Shown piece after piece: positions 36,301-48,700 of a stretch of DNA of 64,000 nucleotides (position 1 is the stretch's first letter; each line of letters begins with the position of its first letter). Made by a program: the position numbers and the translations under genes. The DNA lies in NCBI RefSeq assembly GCF_964355755.1, contig NC_092680.1:15291001-15355000 (forward strand). Reading direction: 5' to 3'. The stretch is from Antedon mediterranea (lineage: Eukaryota; Echinodermata; Crinoidea; Comatulida; Antedonidae). The notes beneath the pieces are model-generated. The model had not been told where the DNA came from. It did not search any database and saw only the letters and a program-made list of their open reading frames with translations.

Positions 36301-38417
36301 CATCAAATACTCAGGAACTGTACTAAAATAACAATTACTTTTGGAATATTGATCGTATAACATTTTATAAGACTATGGTAATTATATTGTCTCTAGAACA
36401 GACTCTAGTCAACTAGTTATTCTTGTTATTTTTAATAACATTGACAATGACGTATTAATATTGACGTATTAATATTGTCTATTTTTCAGCAAGCTCCGTT
36501 CTTGATGTACAGAGATAAAGTTGATCGTTATCGAGGTAATGCCCGATTTAGAGGCTACATCATGGATCTGCTGGAGGAGATTGCCCGTGTCGTAAAGGGT
36601 ATCAATTTTGAGTACGAGGTTGAGTTGGTTGCAGATGGAAAATACGGTCGAAGAGATGAGTACAGCAATGAATGGGACGGACTGATTGGAGAGCTTGTTC
36701 GTAGAGTAAGTCAGAAATGGATTTCAAGTGATTCCCATTTACTTGTTTCATAGGCCTACTAAATATTTAATTAGTTGTGTCATAACTTAACATAACATAA
36801 GTTTGCGAAACTGTATATTATACAATAACAAATTGAATATAACGATCGATTCTTCATTTTGTAGTGGTAAAAGACAAATAAAAATAGGTTTTGTAAATAT
36901 CAGAGACAGATACAAAAGTATTGTATCGTTCTATCTCAGAATTAAGTTTAATACAATGTAAAAAAGTGTGCACTCAATTTTATTGCCAGCATTGTTTGTA
37001 AAAAAAAAACTGTCTCGTTTGTAGGCGCGCCTAAATGTCGTGGCGTTATGTTTACTATTAATCACAGAAGATTTACTATTCTTGTAAATTTGATTTCATT
37101 TACTTTTGTATGACCCGTCGACAAGTTTACTAGTGAGGGACCTTCTTTTGCAATCATATTTATTGTTATATAGGCCTATTGTAATTTTTTTTGGGAAATA
37201 TTTTATATAATATTTGATTGTTCTTGCAGAAGGCTGATATTGCAGCTGGACCGGTTTCAATAACGTCAGAACGTGACGCAGCCGTAGACTTCAGTTATCC
37301 ATTCATGCATAGCGGTCTTCAGATTCTCATCAAACACCCGAATCATGTGCTGGATGACCCCTTTGCGTTCATGTATCCTTTTGGAATTGAAGTCTGGTTC
37401 TTGAATGCCATATGTTTCTTGATGGTAAGCGCTCTTTTATGGGTCATCAATTCGTTTAATCCATATGAATGGAAGGCATCAGTTGAACGACACGAAACCT
37501 TCGGCGAAAACATTGACAACTTCAGTTTCAAAAATTCTCTCTGGTTCTCTGCTTCTACGCTTGTGTTCCAAAGTTACGATGCATCACCAAGATCAACGGC
37601 TGGCAGAGTCATAGCAGGATTCTGGTGGGTGTTTGTGGTCATTATGGTGTTCTTGTATTTGACAAACCTGACATTTTGGCTGACAGCGTCTAAGCGTCTT
37701 GCAACGATTCGTTCTGCAGAAGATCTACTAGATCAATATGAAATTAAATATGGCGTCGTTGATGAAGGTTCTGTGTATTACTTCTTGAAGAACTCATCAA
37801 ACCCTGATTTTCAACAAATGTACAGCACTGTTGAAAACACTATTCCGAAGCCAACCGTGGCTAACGTTAGTGAAGGTGTTAAAAAGGTTCGCGAATCAAA
37901 TGGAGACTTTGCGTTCATTGACGAAACTGGAATTCTAAGATATCAAGCCGATCAGGCCGAACCTTGTGATTTATACGTTACAGGTGGGTTTATTTCAAGG
38001 AACAGTTACGGCCTAGCTGTTCAGAAAGACTCGCCTCTTCGTGACCAACTGTCGTTTGCTATTGAAACCCTGCGTGACACGCGTTCACTGGAGCATCTCG
38101 AACGTCAGTGGTGGCAGTGGGATAGTAAGTGTGGTAATTTGACAACGTGGGAGAAACAAGGTATTTACTCTCTTACTAGTGTTGATCTTATGGGAGTTTA
38201 TATTCTCTTGATAATCGGATGTATTGCAGCAGGAGTAGTCTTCTTAATAGAATGTATATGTACCGGTAAGGATGTAGATCAAAGAAGGGAAAGAGCTCCT
38301 GCGCGTAGGGATGCGCGTAGGGATGATAACAGAGGACCGACTTCGACTACTGCTGTTGGCGGAGGAACCCCTATTCAGCCGCTTCCAGGTCAGACCCATC
38401 ACCAACAGTGGATTTAG
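30381..38417 (+). CDS. Ionotropic glutamate receptor subunit, gene B (10 coding exons, 905 aa)
   Basis: Exons: 30381-30471, 32426-32593, 33163-33420, 33641-33816, 34204-34257, 34373-34699, 34951-35058, 35888-36019, 36490-36705 and 37230-38417. All borders are GT-AG and the total is 2,718 bases. Exon 1 is a signal peptide (MKLSQTAKFVWIFLLVEVYI). The amino-terminal domain spans about 31-420 and lobe S1 about 425-550 (FRGYIMDLLEEI, DGKYGRR, KADIAAGPVSIT). The last exon carries M1, pore loop, M3, S2 and M4. B has the largest number of introns of the four genes: it keeps both the intron between exons 4 and 5 (absent in C and D) and the one between exons 6 and 7 (absent in A). It therefore probably shows the ancestral exon pattern. 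The role is a ligand-gated channel subunit at the plasma membrane. Confidence 0.88.
32200..32295 (+). mobile_element. Possible LINE/SINE 3' tail, gene B intron 1
   Basis: GGGTCGAACCTCTTGTTACG, a small hairpin (CTCCGTTTTAAAGGAG), then AACCAATAAATATTATTATA. The hairpin followed by an AT-repeat tail is typical of retrotransposon 3' ends. Confidence 0.35.
32799..32897 (+). repeat. 21-bp minisatellite, gene B intron 2
   Basis: The unit TCTCTTTCTCTTCTTCGTTCC is repeated almost perfectly between four and five times, within a longer CT-rich tract that extends to the exon 3 acceptor region. It gives artificial Ser/Phe (plus) and Glu/Lys (minus) frames. Confidence 0.9.
35146..35303 (+). mobile_element. 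MITE-like element, gene B intron 7
   Basis: The ends are imperfect inverted repeats built on AAGATTGGTT and, inside, AACGTAAGCGAGTTGACCAAT against AACGCAAGCGTGTTGACCAAT. It directly precedes the composite SINE. Confidence 0.55.
35321..35763 (-). mobile_element. Composite 5S rRNA / tRNA-type SINE, gene B intron 7
   Basis: Read on the minus strand. The head (35763-35655) matches 5S rRNA features: GATCACCGAAGTTAAGCAAC, GGGCCTGGTTGCG, GGATGGGAGATCG and GGGTGCTGTATA. A tRNA-like unit follows (about 35650-35590) with GGTGTAATGGTA and GGGTTCGAGGTTACC as A and B boxes. A body of about 250 bases includes GGATGGGATGTAAAGCCGTTG. The tail is a short tandem array of TTTACC at 35321-35340. Head, body and tail are all present, so it looks full length. 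Confidence 0.75.
37230..38417 (+). CDS. Gene B exon 10: channel core, S2, M4 and C-terminus
   Basis: Residues 511-905. R525 and E742 (the alpha-carboxylate and alpha-amino contacts of GluA2) are kept. Two contacts differ from the other paralogues: the lobe-1 threonine is S520, and the lobe-2 S-T pair is S691-V692, which would lose a hydroxyl that normally binds the ligand gamma-carboxylate. The Q/R site is Q624 in VFQSYDASPRS. The M3 nonapeptide (652-660) is LYLTNLTFW. The tail is Arg-rich with repeated ARRDARRDD and ends HHQQWI, so the final two residues are a conservative variant of the WL in the other genes. Confidence 0.85.
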   Translation, partial: KADIAAGPVSITSERDAAVDFSYPFMHSGLQILIKHPNHVLDDPFAFMYPFGIEVWFLNAICFLMVSALLWVINSFNPYEWKASVERHETFGENIDNFSFKNSLWFSASTLVFQSYDASPRSTAGRVIAGFWWVFVVIMVFLYLTNLTFWLTASKRLATIRSAEDLLDQYEIKYGVVDEGSVYYFLKNSSNPDFQQMYSTVENTIPKPTVANVSEGVKKVRESNGDFAFIDETGILRYQADQAEPCDLYVTGGFISRNSYGLAVQKDSPLRDQLSFAIETLRDTRSLEHLERQWWQWDSKCGNLTTWEKQGIYSLTSVDLMGVYILLIIGCIAAGVVFLIECICTGKDVDQRRERAPARRDARRDDNRGPTSTTAVGGGTPIQPLPGQTHHQQWI

Positions 38418-39319
38418 TAGGCTTACATGCAGAATCATTCCACCTTACTTTAATAATTGTAACTGATCAGATTTTGTTTTGCTCATAATAATATACATTC
38501 TCTGGGAATTTGGTTAAAACATAATGTAGTTTTCGTTTATTAAGGTATTTGAACAATCGCGTAGATATGCTAGTAGTCCTGATAATAAGTTGACTTGCTG
38601 AAAACTACGCCAAATCTTTTGATTAAGGAAATGATTATACGTAAGCAGATATTGTATACATAAGAAAAAACAGTTTCTTGGATTTTATCATTGCAACAGA
38701 ATTGTGTGTTTGTTGTTTGTTTATTGCATAAAGTGATATTTTATATCTAGCTATATTTCAACACATCTTAGACATATTTCATTGTATTTAATCACGTTCT
38801 TACTTATGTTTTCCTGATTTAAACAATATGATTAATTTTTAAAAAGTATAGTCTAATCCAAGGTTGGTTTCAGACACGGAGAGAGTAACACATCGTAGGC
38901 CTATGCAGGGTAATAATGTTAAATATGCGAATAACCGTACCGCAGCATAATGTCGAGAACTCGTTCGAAAATACTAACCCTCGTAACACATTGTGGCTGA
39001 GCTTAACCTGCTGAGATAATTGTGATTCATATATGATGGTGTGAGGATTAACTTTTTTTGTCTTGTTGTACTTATTTGATGTTTATAATTGACACAGAAC
39101 AGACGTCAGTAGTTTCGTCTTAAACTAATTGTAAATTACCATGTCAATATAATTTAGTTTTGATAATATTTAGGCCTGGGCTTAAATTTATTTTAGTATG
39201 ATAAATTTAAATACAGATAATCTTCGTGGATCCTGGTAATATTGCTTTGAGTTATTACTTTTTTTATAAGTAAAATATGCAAACACAAAGTAACTGTAAG
39301 AGTTTAGACGTTGAGAAAA

Positions 39320-39325
39320 AATAAA
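39320..39325 (+). promoter_or_regulatory. Candidate polyadenylation signal, gene B
   Basis: AATAAA lies 0.9 kb after the stop, followed within 20-25 bases by a GT-rich run (GTGTGTGTC) of the kind that supports cleavage. Confidence 0.4.
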
Positions 39326-40109
39326 TACATTTTCTACAAAAGTGTGTGTCTTTCTTCATTTTATATTTTAAGTTATACAACACAACAATATTATATATTA
39401 TAGCTATTGTTGTATTGAAGAAAAATATATTTTTCTAAACATTTTATTTTCAGATTGAGAATAACTCAAGTTTAATAGCTGATTTTATTATAATAATAAT
39501 TATTGTAATATTCTCAATAAGTACAATATAATAGGCGTAGGCCTATAATCAAAATATAGAAAAGGCATCACTCGATACACTGATGTCAAAAATTTAAGAT
39601 TTGATCAAGGAACATCTAAGTCTACTTCTATTTCACCATAATCGAAACTTACAATCAATTTTTTTTAAGTGTGTTTCGTTTTTATATTATAGTATATTTT
39701 AAAAAGGATTAGTATCAAGAGGTGAGTTTCTGTAAATCATACGGAACAGAATCAATGGGCAGAAAAGAAACTAAATTATGTTAAGGTTCGCAATACATCG
39801 TTGCACCTTCATGGTTCACGAAGTGTTTCCAAAAAGAACAAATATAGTAAAGTTTAGCATGTTTAAACGTTTCAATTGTTTCATAATAGACATATTCGCA
39901 ACTTTAATTTATTTGATCTAGGTTACTGTTTATTTTTCATGCAATAGTATTTTTAACTTCATTGTAATAGTTTGCTACTGATTATCTTTCTTATTCATTG
40001 TTAAGCAGACTAGTGTTAGAATTAAAGACACAATTCAGGATACCAAACACTACAATACAAGCAATAGTGGTTATGGGGCACTAGCAATTATAATTCGCTT
40101 TCCAGGAGA

Positions 40110-40640
40110 TTAGTGGGGGACTGGCTCTTTGTTAAGCTCCACCACCCTATTATAGGACTGCGTTCCTTTATACATGCCACGTTCTTCCCATATTTTGTTT
40201 CTTTTCTTCAGCACAGCCGGCCTTGAATGGTACATCAATGTTTCCATTCTGGATGACCACCTGGACGTTTAGTTTGGTGTAAGGAGCAACATTCGGCGGC
40301 AAAGTAACATTAAATTCTTCAGACTTGGTATTCTCCAAACCTTGATTTTCGCCAACAGAGAACGTGTTTTCAACGCTCATTGTGATTTCACCATTAGCAA
40401 TAATCGGCACACCTGTCGAGTACGTAGATGATACAGTTTGTGAAAGGACATTGTCCCAATGCCACTCGTAGGTTTTAGGTTTGGATACAGAAAGAGATCG
40501 TTCGCCTGTAGGTGTCTGGACACTGGAGCTGATTGACTTGTTGATTACAACTTGGTCAAACATGCTTTCAGGGGTCGATTGTATAGTAAAGCAGCAGGTA
40601 TGTCAAATTCCATGCTGATGATCTCTGTATGGAATTTCGG
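40110..40640 (-). pseudogene. Aerolysin-like (ETX/MTX2, natterin-type) pore-forming domain, broken
   Basis: One exon-like block on the minus strand, between genes B and C. A splice acceptor (TTCTTTTTTAG) precedes it, ending at 40641. It is open in three successive frames. The first (40640 to about 40575) has the EFDIP strand typical of this fold's start. The second holds the core at 40168-40563, with an alternating Ser/Thr-rich amphipathic segment and IANGEITMSVE. The third (about 40210-40110) has a terminal GMYKGTQSYNRVV and a TAA at 40110-40112. The frame changes fall near 40575 and 40210. The family forms beta-barrel pores in membranes and occurs widely in animals; its role here is unknown. 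The two breaks suggest a decayed gene, but single-base assembly errors would look the same. No N-terminal targeting domain was found upstream. Confidence 0.6.
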
Positions 40641-41104
40641 CTAAAAAAGAAGACAAGTAACATTTGCTGTAGGCAATACTGACAATTATGACAAATATAT
40701 GAATTTTGAAATAAATAGAAGCTATAGTTATAACTTTAACATATAAATCCAAAGGCAAATTACTGAAAATGACAATGCTGCGGGTATCTGTGGCTGGATC
40801 TCAATGGAGATACAAGAAAAAGCGAAAAGCTAAATCAAAACGATAAAGTAAAAACAGCCTGAAGAGCTTCCGGGCAACAGTGGTCCTTCATCAGTGCAAG
40901 TTTTCAGATTTCAATTTATTTAATTGACGTGTTAAATACAAGGAACTAGACAAAACTCGATATAGGAAGTATAAATTGAGGTTTACGTATGAAACGCCAT
41001 GTGTTTAAAAAAATGTACCATTTTACCAATATCAAGTCGAATCTCCGACACCAGAATCAGTTATGCTTACCTCCAACACTGGTCGTAGTGAACTAAATCG
41101 TTAG

Positions 41105-41395
41105 GGGTGGTCACTTTCGAGAGGTCATTTTGATGGCAGATGGTCGATTATGAGAAGCGGTCCTTTAATAGAGAGACAAGGGGGTTGTGGTCCCTTAAAA
41201 GAGGTGGTCACTTACGAGAGGTGTGGTCGTTAAGAGAAGTGGTCGCTTACGAGAGGTGATCGATTATGAGAAGCGGTCCCTTATGAGACGAGGTGATCCC
41301 TTACGAGAGGTGGTCGACTATGAGAAGCGGTCCCTTACAGAGATGGTTGCTTACGATGTGTGGTCGTTTTAGAAAGTTGGTTGCTTACGAGAGGT
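41105..41395 (+). repeat. Degenerate minisatellite (GGTCGCTTACGAGAGGT type)
   Basis: About fifteen imperfect units of 16-20 bases built on GTGGTC-CTTA-GAGA. Units vary by small insertions and by GAGAAGCGGTCCCTTA variants, so the array is old. Confidence 0.8.
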
Positions 41396-42712
41396 GGAAA
41401 GACTGATAGCTAAGTAAAGATCTATTTAGACATTTTTGTTAAAGTATACAACATTTTCTACAATAGCTGGCGATAGTAACTACATAAGCTAAGCTGGGAG
41501 GCAAATTTTGTTACTTACATAGGCTAGATCGTTTCTATATTAAATACCTGGTGTTTTAAGCTGACAAGTGGCCCACGTCAACATTTGACAGGCGTCAACT
41601 CTTAAAACGAGCGCGTGGAACTGTGACGTGACGTATCGAAAATGGCCAGTCAGGGAGTAATTAGTTGTAATTACTAGTCCCTGGGCCAGCCAGTCCCAGA
41701 TCATGGACCGCGGTTTGGATTCGATTAGGCCCGGTTATTGTGATGTGACGTATGGTTAGGGTTACCGCACTAGCCAATTACTAGGCAATACAATATAAAT
41801 ACAATACATAGATAAATTAGACGTTTCTTGAAAAACCCGATGTCTAGCCATGTATTTAAAACAATATTATTGCACTGCACACCACTGTACATGGTACACA
41901 TACATACTCAAGTGAATTATTTCATAATCTATATTAACTTAACTTCTAGACATTTCCAGAACAATTTATAATTCAAATATAAAAATTGCAGAATTTTACT
42001 AATATTATAAAATACTTTAAACTACGCTCGCAAGAAAATGAACTTGTCCGATGTTGATGTAATTAATCCTATCAGACTACGCATACGATTTATACATGGG
42101 TTGATCCTGATTTAAAATATTATCAGTTGATTCGCAACTTTCTATAGATGACCGTGGCAAGAGACACGGTGTTAAAAAAGGTGTCTTTAGCATTATGTAA
42201 TCGTCTGATCACACCGTCTCTGAAAATTGTTGTTGTTGTTTTGTCCATAATTCGATGGATAACAGGGTTAAAATGATAAGTGCTTTAACCAAAATATGAT
42301 CATTTGTGGTATAAACTTTTAAAATACGAAATTTACAAAACCTTCAGGCATGTTTTTCAAAAAGCAATGTTAAACAAGCAGTTTGTACATGATATTACAA
42401 TAATATTGAGAACATTAAGTATTGTACCACATTGTAAAATTTACATATCACTGCAAAGTCGTTCTGGTCCACCTGTTTCGATTTGTGCATTGGTCCTTTC
42501 AACACTTATATAATATGATAGCTTTCAAGTTTCGCATAGTACGGTGGCGCTTTTGCAATCTTCTTGAGTTGATTAAACGATAAATTATTAAACATGTAGG
42601 CGTGTCGTATGTTGCAAGTATTTGCCAAGATTAACCCTCTTGACACAAGCTACGGAGACCAACAGGAACGACGTCCAGCGAAATATCGTCGACGAATTCA
42701 ATTCTGTTGATA

Positions 42713-45700
42713 ATGGCTTCATTTCGACTTTTTATTTTTATTATATCCATCCTGTTCACATTTTCAAATGCGAAGGACGTTTTGTTTGGTAAGTATGTTT
42801 TTAATCATAATACAATTGCTGTTTAAAAATTATACTTTGTTGGCCTACCAGCATTTTAAAGTTCAATTACTTTCGATAAGGACACATTGAAATGATGCAA
42901 AGTAAATTATTTTACTTTGAACGGTTAGTTTGTTTAGTATCGTTTTAATATATACATAAACTAAATTGCTACACTACAATTATACAGACGTAAACGATTA
43001 AATTTAACAAATGTTTAAAACTGCCTGATAAAATACTTCAGGAGTAGATTTTGTTTTTAAAACTAAATAAGTGCAATATTAAATATACATAACTTAAAAT
43101 GAAGTATAAAGAAATCTTATATAAAATTTTCTCTACCAACAAGTGCTAATATGATTCCTCTCTTAAAGTAATTGAAAACAAATATTTCTGTTGTAGGTTT
43201 GCAATAAACACTAGTGAAGTTAGGTTTGCGTTACAAAATGTATTTCTAAATTGAAATAAAGAAAGATAGAGAATGTATCGACTTTATAAATATTGTCATG
43301 TTACAGCCGTCTCCTGGAGAAAGGCAATTTACACAGACGTGCGCAACGGTAAACGGAACACAGTGTAGCTTATCCTACACAGAATCTGTATCTAACCTGA
43401 GTCGAAAACGCCCGTCCGCTCCGTATTCTGTGTAAATTGTCATAAAAAATAACTTAATTCTATTTATTTATACACAACACCACATAAACACAGTAATACA
43501 ATAGTTAACATTTATTATGTATTTGATACAACTGTCGTAATTACCTTACCCTCAATAATGAAATTCTTTAATTATTATTTGGCTTATTTATAGAAATTTG
43601 ATACCACTACTGTGGTCCGTCTTACCTTAAATAATAACATTCTTAATTATTTCGAGGGCTACTCATTTCATACTAGTTCGCTGTGTTGGGGATATTTCGT
43701 GAGACCTGAGACCCAGGAGAATTCCACTGGGTGTCAGTAGGGTATATTTCCCAAATTTGCTTTACCATTATCGCTTGTGTGTGTAAATTGGTCTTATCGT
43801 TCTCTCTTTCCCTCAACATTTGTCAGCATTTTTCGTAATGTAGTTTATAATGTTGGGCCTTGACCGACTAATCTAATTCAGAAAATTATTTTTAAATATC
43901 CTTACGACACCATATAACTTGAGCACCGATGTAATTTTCAAAAATATTTTTTTTAAATGTCTTTAAAACTGTCTTATCTGAGCTTCAGGACCACTATATA
44001 AAAATAAAGGGGAATTGTTTTACTACGGAATAACATAGTGTTTAAATATTTTGTATGCTGAAAAATAAAACATTTTATATAAATAAAAACACGCTAAAAA
44101 TTATTGATTGAATACAGCACATAGATGCTTACATGGCCCTCAACTGTATTCGTTTACCAATGCAGTGCTTCTCTGAATAGTGACAGTGTTAAACTTATAA
44201 TAATTAGCGTTAAAAATTATTCTATTTTAAGGAATAGTCGAATTGGCAAAGGCAGATTAGATTCTTTCTTATCAAAGCTACAAAGGGTGTGTTTTAACGT
44301 TCTTGGTCAATTTAAGTAGACCACTTTTATTCCCCATGTGTATATTAATATTTATGTGAAAACTAGATTGAATTAGAGTAAAAAAAAGATAGGATCAGGA
44401 TTGTTCTATTAACTCGAACGTTGCCACCCTAGGGGCAATCGGTTTCTGTAAGTTATTAAAATGTCTAAACAGTAAATTATTTTTTCTATAACGTTTATAA
44501 AACATGACGATGAAAAAGTATGGTGATGCTACTATTAGAATAGGATAAGAAAATGTTTAGGCCTAATGTAAAAAAAATAAGGTAAAATACGTGCGAATCA
44601 CCTTTATTATTAGAAATACAGTAAGTCAAGTCTGATCCGCCACATCAAACTGCTTAGGCTATGTTATATTATACTTTACATCAAATTTGATACAGTATGA
44701 CAATCTTCTATCAGTTTCAAAAACGGTTTTTAGTTGCTGTTCTGACAGATAACTTCAGTATTTACTGGTACTGTACTATTAAGGTTATGTCAAGGTTTAA
44801 TGACCACTGTTCAATCAAGAATAATTCTTTAAAAATGTAATTGTTTCTATGGTTCAAGAATTGTTAATATTACTACATGTATACAGTACATTTGTATAGT
44901 ATTTCAATTAAGTAGTTGTGTTAATTTTATCATACATTTCTTTACTTTAGGATTTTTTTATTTCCTGTTTTTTCTTTTAACACTATGCTTTGTTACTGTT
45001 CTTGTGGCCGTCTTCTCCCGAAGACACATGGCCGTCATTGACGGATTTCACTGCTGGTATACTCGAGATCTACGTTTATATACAATGCGTATGCCTACAC
45101 TTTATTTCAATGTTTATGTTGTGTTGATATAACATTGCGATTACGTTATTTATTGAAATATTTATATGTTGATGTGCTGTTATTTTCTTCTTGTGCTTTT
45201 GTTATGGTCTGTGTTGCTGAAATAAATAATTAATATCAAAGACTTTTTATTACTTTTTTTCTAATCTATTTTTTTTCTAATCTTTTTCTTGTTTTTATTT
45301 TATATTCTATTTTTTAATGCAACCTTAAAATATGTAATTTTCCTTTCCTTTATTTAAAATTATTAAAATATTAAAAAAAAAACGATTTAAATCCATCTAA
45401 TTTAATTTAGAATAAAAAAATATCCCTATTCTAAAACCAAAATCTAAGCCTATTAAAACATCAAGGGAAAAGACCACAATTGAATACTCAATCCAATCGT
45501 TCATTTTGAAGAACAACTTATGTTTATTATTAGGTGCTATTCTCGGAAAAGATAGTTCTTCGACGACGGCGTACAGCTTGCCGAGTGGTTTCATCAATCT
45601 AGAACAGGTCATTGAAGACGCTACAAGGGTGGTTACTAGTAACTACAGTTTCTTAACAAGTACTCATCAGCTGAAAGCCACGTTCGAAAGAGATTATAAA

Positions 45701-48700
45701 GATTCATTATTTGAAGTAATGCATTTAGGTAGGTCCATGAATAAATATTATGTGTTTAATAAGTAATCAAGTATTTCATTTTAACATAATGTTGAAGTTA
45801 ATCAATTTGATTAATTAATATATTATGTTATCCTAGTTTGGTAATGTAGTTTGCAAATAAGTCAATAAATAATAAATATATAATGTATATAGAATAACGA
45901 ATACTATGTTGATATAAAGTTTGCGGTAATTAGTTCTGAAAAGAACTTTTGAGTTTCTCGACATTTCGATGAATATACTTAGGGAAACTCAACAGTTTTT
46001 TTTAACTAAATAAACGTGATGTAAGCAAAATGTATGTCAACATATAATAAATCTTCATCAAAAAAAGTTTTTTCTCACTAATGTGTTTACTGTCGCATAC
46101 ACATCGATAGGCTAAATGTTAGGTCACGTCTAGTAATAAATAATGTTGTACACAGTATGACATGGTATAATATCATCCTTCCTTTTCTTCCATTTTTCCA
46201 AATTGTAAAGCTTGTGATACAATTCGGACAAACAGACCTACTTACCTCATCGTTCTGGAAGATGTATGTCCTGGTTGCAGTGATTTGGCATCGTACGTTA
46301 GTAAGACAACGGAGGGACCTATTATTTCTATAGATCCTGGTCAAGTAGGCACAGGTTCCCGGGCATTGAAGATGTACCCACCTCAAAGTGACATGATCAA
46401 CTTTTACATGGATATTTTGAAATATTATAAATGGAGAAAATGGACTTTCGTTTACGATCACGGTGAAAGTGAGTAAATATGAGTTGTTTTAGTTGGCCTA
46501 TCGGTTATATGTAATGTGAATTCTAAATTCGTTTTGCTATTTTTTAAGTTAATCAGAATTATTTTTGTAATTTTAATTTTCAGTGTTCAACAACTTTCTA
46601 CCTATCAAAGCTTGGGCTGATACACAACAGTTTAACGTTACATTTGAGCCTTTTGAAGGTAACTTAGACATGTTGGCTCAACGAATTCGTAAACGCGATG
46701 ATGCGAACATATTCTTGCTAACAGCAACGGAGAAGGCAAGCCTCGATATCATTCTTGGTGGAATTGATCGAGGAATAATATCCAGAAAGTATCATTGGAT
46801 AGTTGGGCATCTTGTAAGTTTACCATTAGTGTTTACCGACCTATTGTATTATGATTTATTCTATTATGATTTAGGCCTAGTCTTTATTGACAAACGGGAG
46901 ATAAGAGTCCAACAAAATATATTCAATGAAGCATAAAGTCTTAATATGTACCGTATCAAATTTAGATACTATTTTAAACTAATTTTAATTAAAACAAGGC
47001 CAACAGCCATAAGTCGCGTGCTAAAACGCTTAGTGATACCGGACCAACAGACAGACCGACAGACCGACAGACCGACCGACCGACATAGTGAACTATAGAG
47101 TCGCGTCCACGCGACTAAAAACAAAATTTAACAATAATAAATGTTCAATTAATAATCTGACACTGTACATTACGATTTTGACGTAGGCCTAAGTATCAGT
47201 AAAAGGAAAACATAAGGAAGGAAGACATAACGCGTACATTACGTTTCTCCTATGCAAATCAAATTCCATTACCTTACTACTGGACAGGCAATTAAGACAA
47301 TTTCTTGTGTTGTTTTTGAGTGCTTTTGGTTTTTATCCCTTAAAAAGATTTTCTCTTTCCATTCTTTTGGAATTGCGTTTAATACAATTTGCCATTCAGC
47401 AATCCAGTTTGATTTATACCTAAGCATATCTAGTAATTCATTTGCGTTAATGAACCTTTTCTCAATTACAATATCCTTAATATTTCGCACACCTGACCTT
47501 ATCCAGTTTCTAAAAAATATTGACATGTCATTGTATAAAATCATTTTGTTATACCAGAGTTGTTGATGCAATATATCATCATAACATAATTGACGTTTAG
47601 TCATACCACTATTAAGTTTGACTAAAATACATAGTATAGATTTATAGAAATCTGGTATGGCTTTAAAAATAGCATTTTTCTTATCAATATATGATATGTT
47701 TTCAATAATATCGTTTGGGCCTATTCTATTAAAATATGTGTTTGGCAGACATTTCCACTTTGAATCCTCATTGTTATACAATCTTTTAAGCCAAGATATT
47801 TTTAAAGATTTAACCTGTGACCTGAAATCAGGCGCTTTAACACCACCACTTTCATATTCGTTTATAAGAACTACTCTTTTAACCTTTTCTCTTTTTCCAT
47901 CCCACAAAAAGTCAAAAATTATGTTATCACCACGTTTTAGAACACTTTCAGGCGTGTTTATAATACTTGCAACATAAACAAGTTTTGACAGGCCAAGCGT
48001 CTTTAAGATAATTATTATTGTCTGTGTATAGTTAGTGAGCATTTTACCAGTATTGTATAATAAAAAAGGTGTCCTTTTCTAACCCATTTATTTTTAATGA
48101 AATGCTTTATAGATAATTTTGCATTTAATTAAAATATATGTATATTTGTGTGTTTTATTTACTTAGGATGTAGTACTGCAAAGCAATGTTAGAGAACGAC
48201 TGGAGAGTACAGGAGTATACATGACTCGTTTTAAGATGAATTATACAATGGAGTGGCAATATACTTTCCCCTCATTTTCCGATCACCAAGCAATTTTACA
48301 CGAATGGCCGCTACAATACAGGCTAGCATTCGATGCCGTTCTGGCTAGCGGATACGGACTCATGAAATATCGTCTGGAGCAATTGCATGTAGATCCTAAT
48401 AATTATTATACAGATGCTACAGTAATAGACAATTGTCCTACCGGTAGTTACAATCGCAAACCTACCATGAGCAAAATTTACAATTATACAAAATATGTAA
48501 GTTATACTTCTTTCATTTAGATTGTTTTACCATTAATCATTTCAGCGTCAACAAATATAATTTATTTTGTTTCATTCACAGGTATAAACAAAAATGTACA
48601 AAAATAGTCAAATGCTAAAAACATTGTCATTATTTACAAAGGTTAAAAAACAAAAAATGTGTTTTTACTACATCTCCTTATTTAATTATACATTTTCTGA

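Larger units (their letters stand above)
38418..42712. other. Spacer between genes B and C
   Basis: Contains the gene B 3' UTR, the broken aerolysin-like domain at 40110-40640 (minus) and a degenerate minisatellite at 41105-41395. Nothing else coding is supported. Confidence 0.5.

Noticed and set aside
46087-46461. Minus-strand open frame of 124 codons
   Set aside because: Antisense of gene C exon 3 and its flank.
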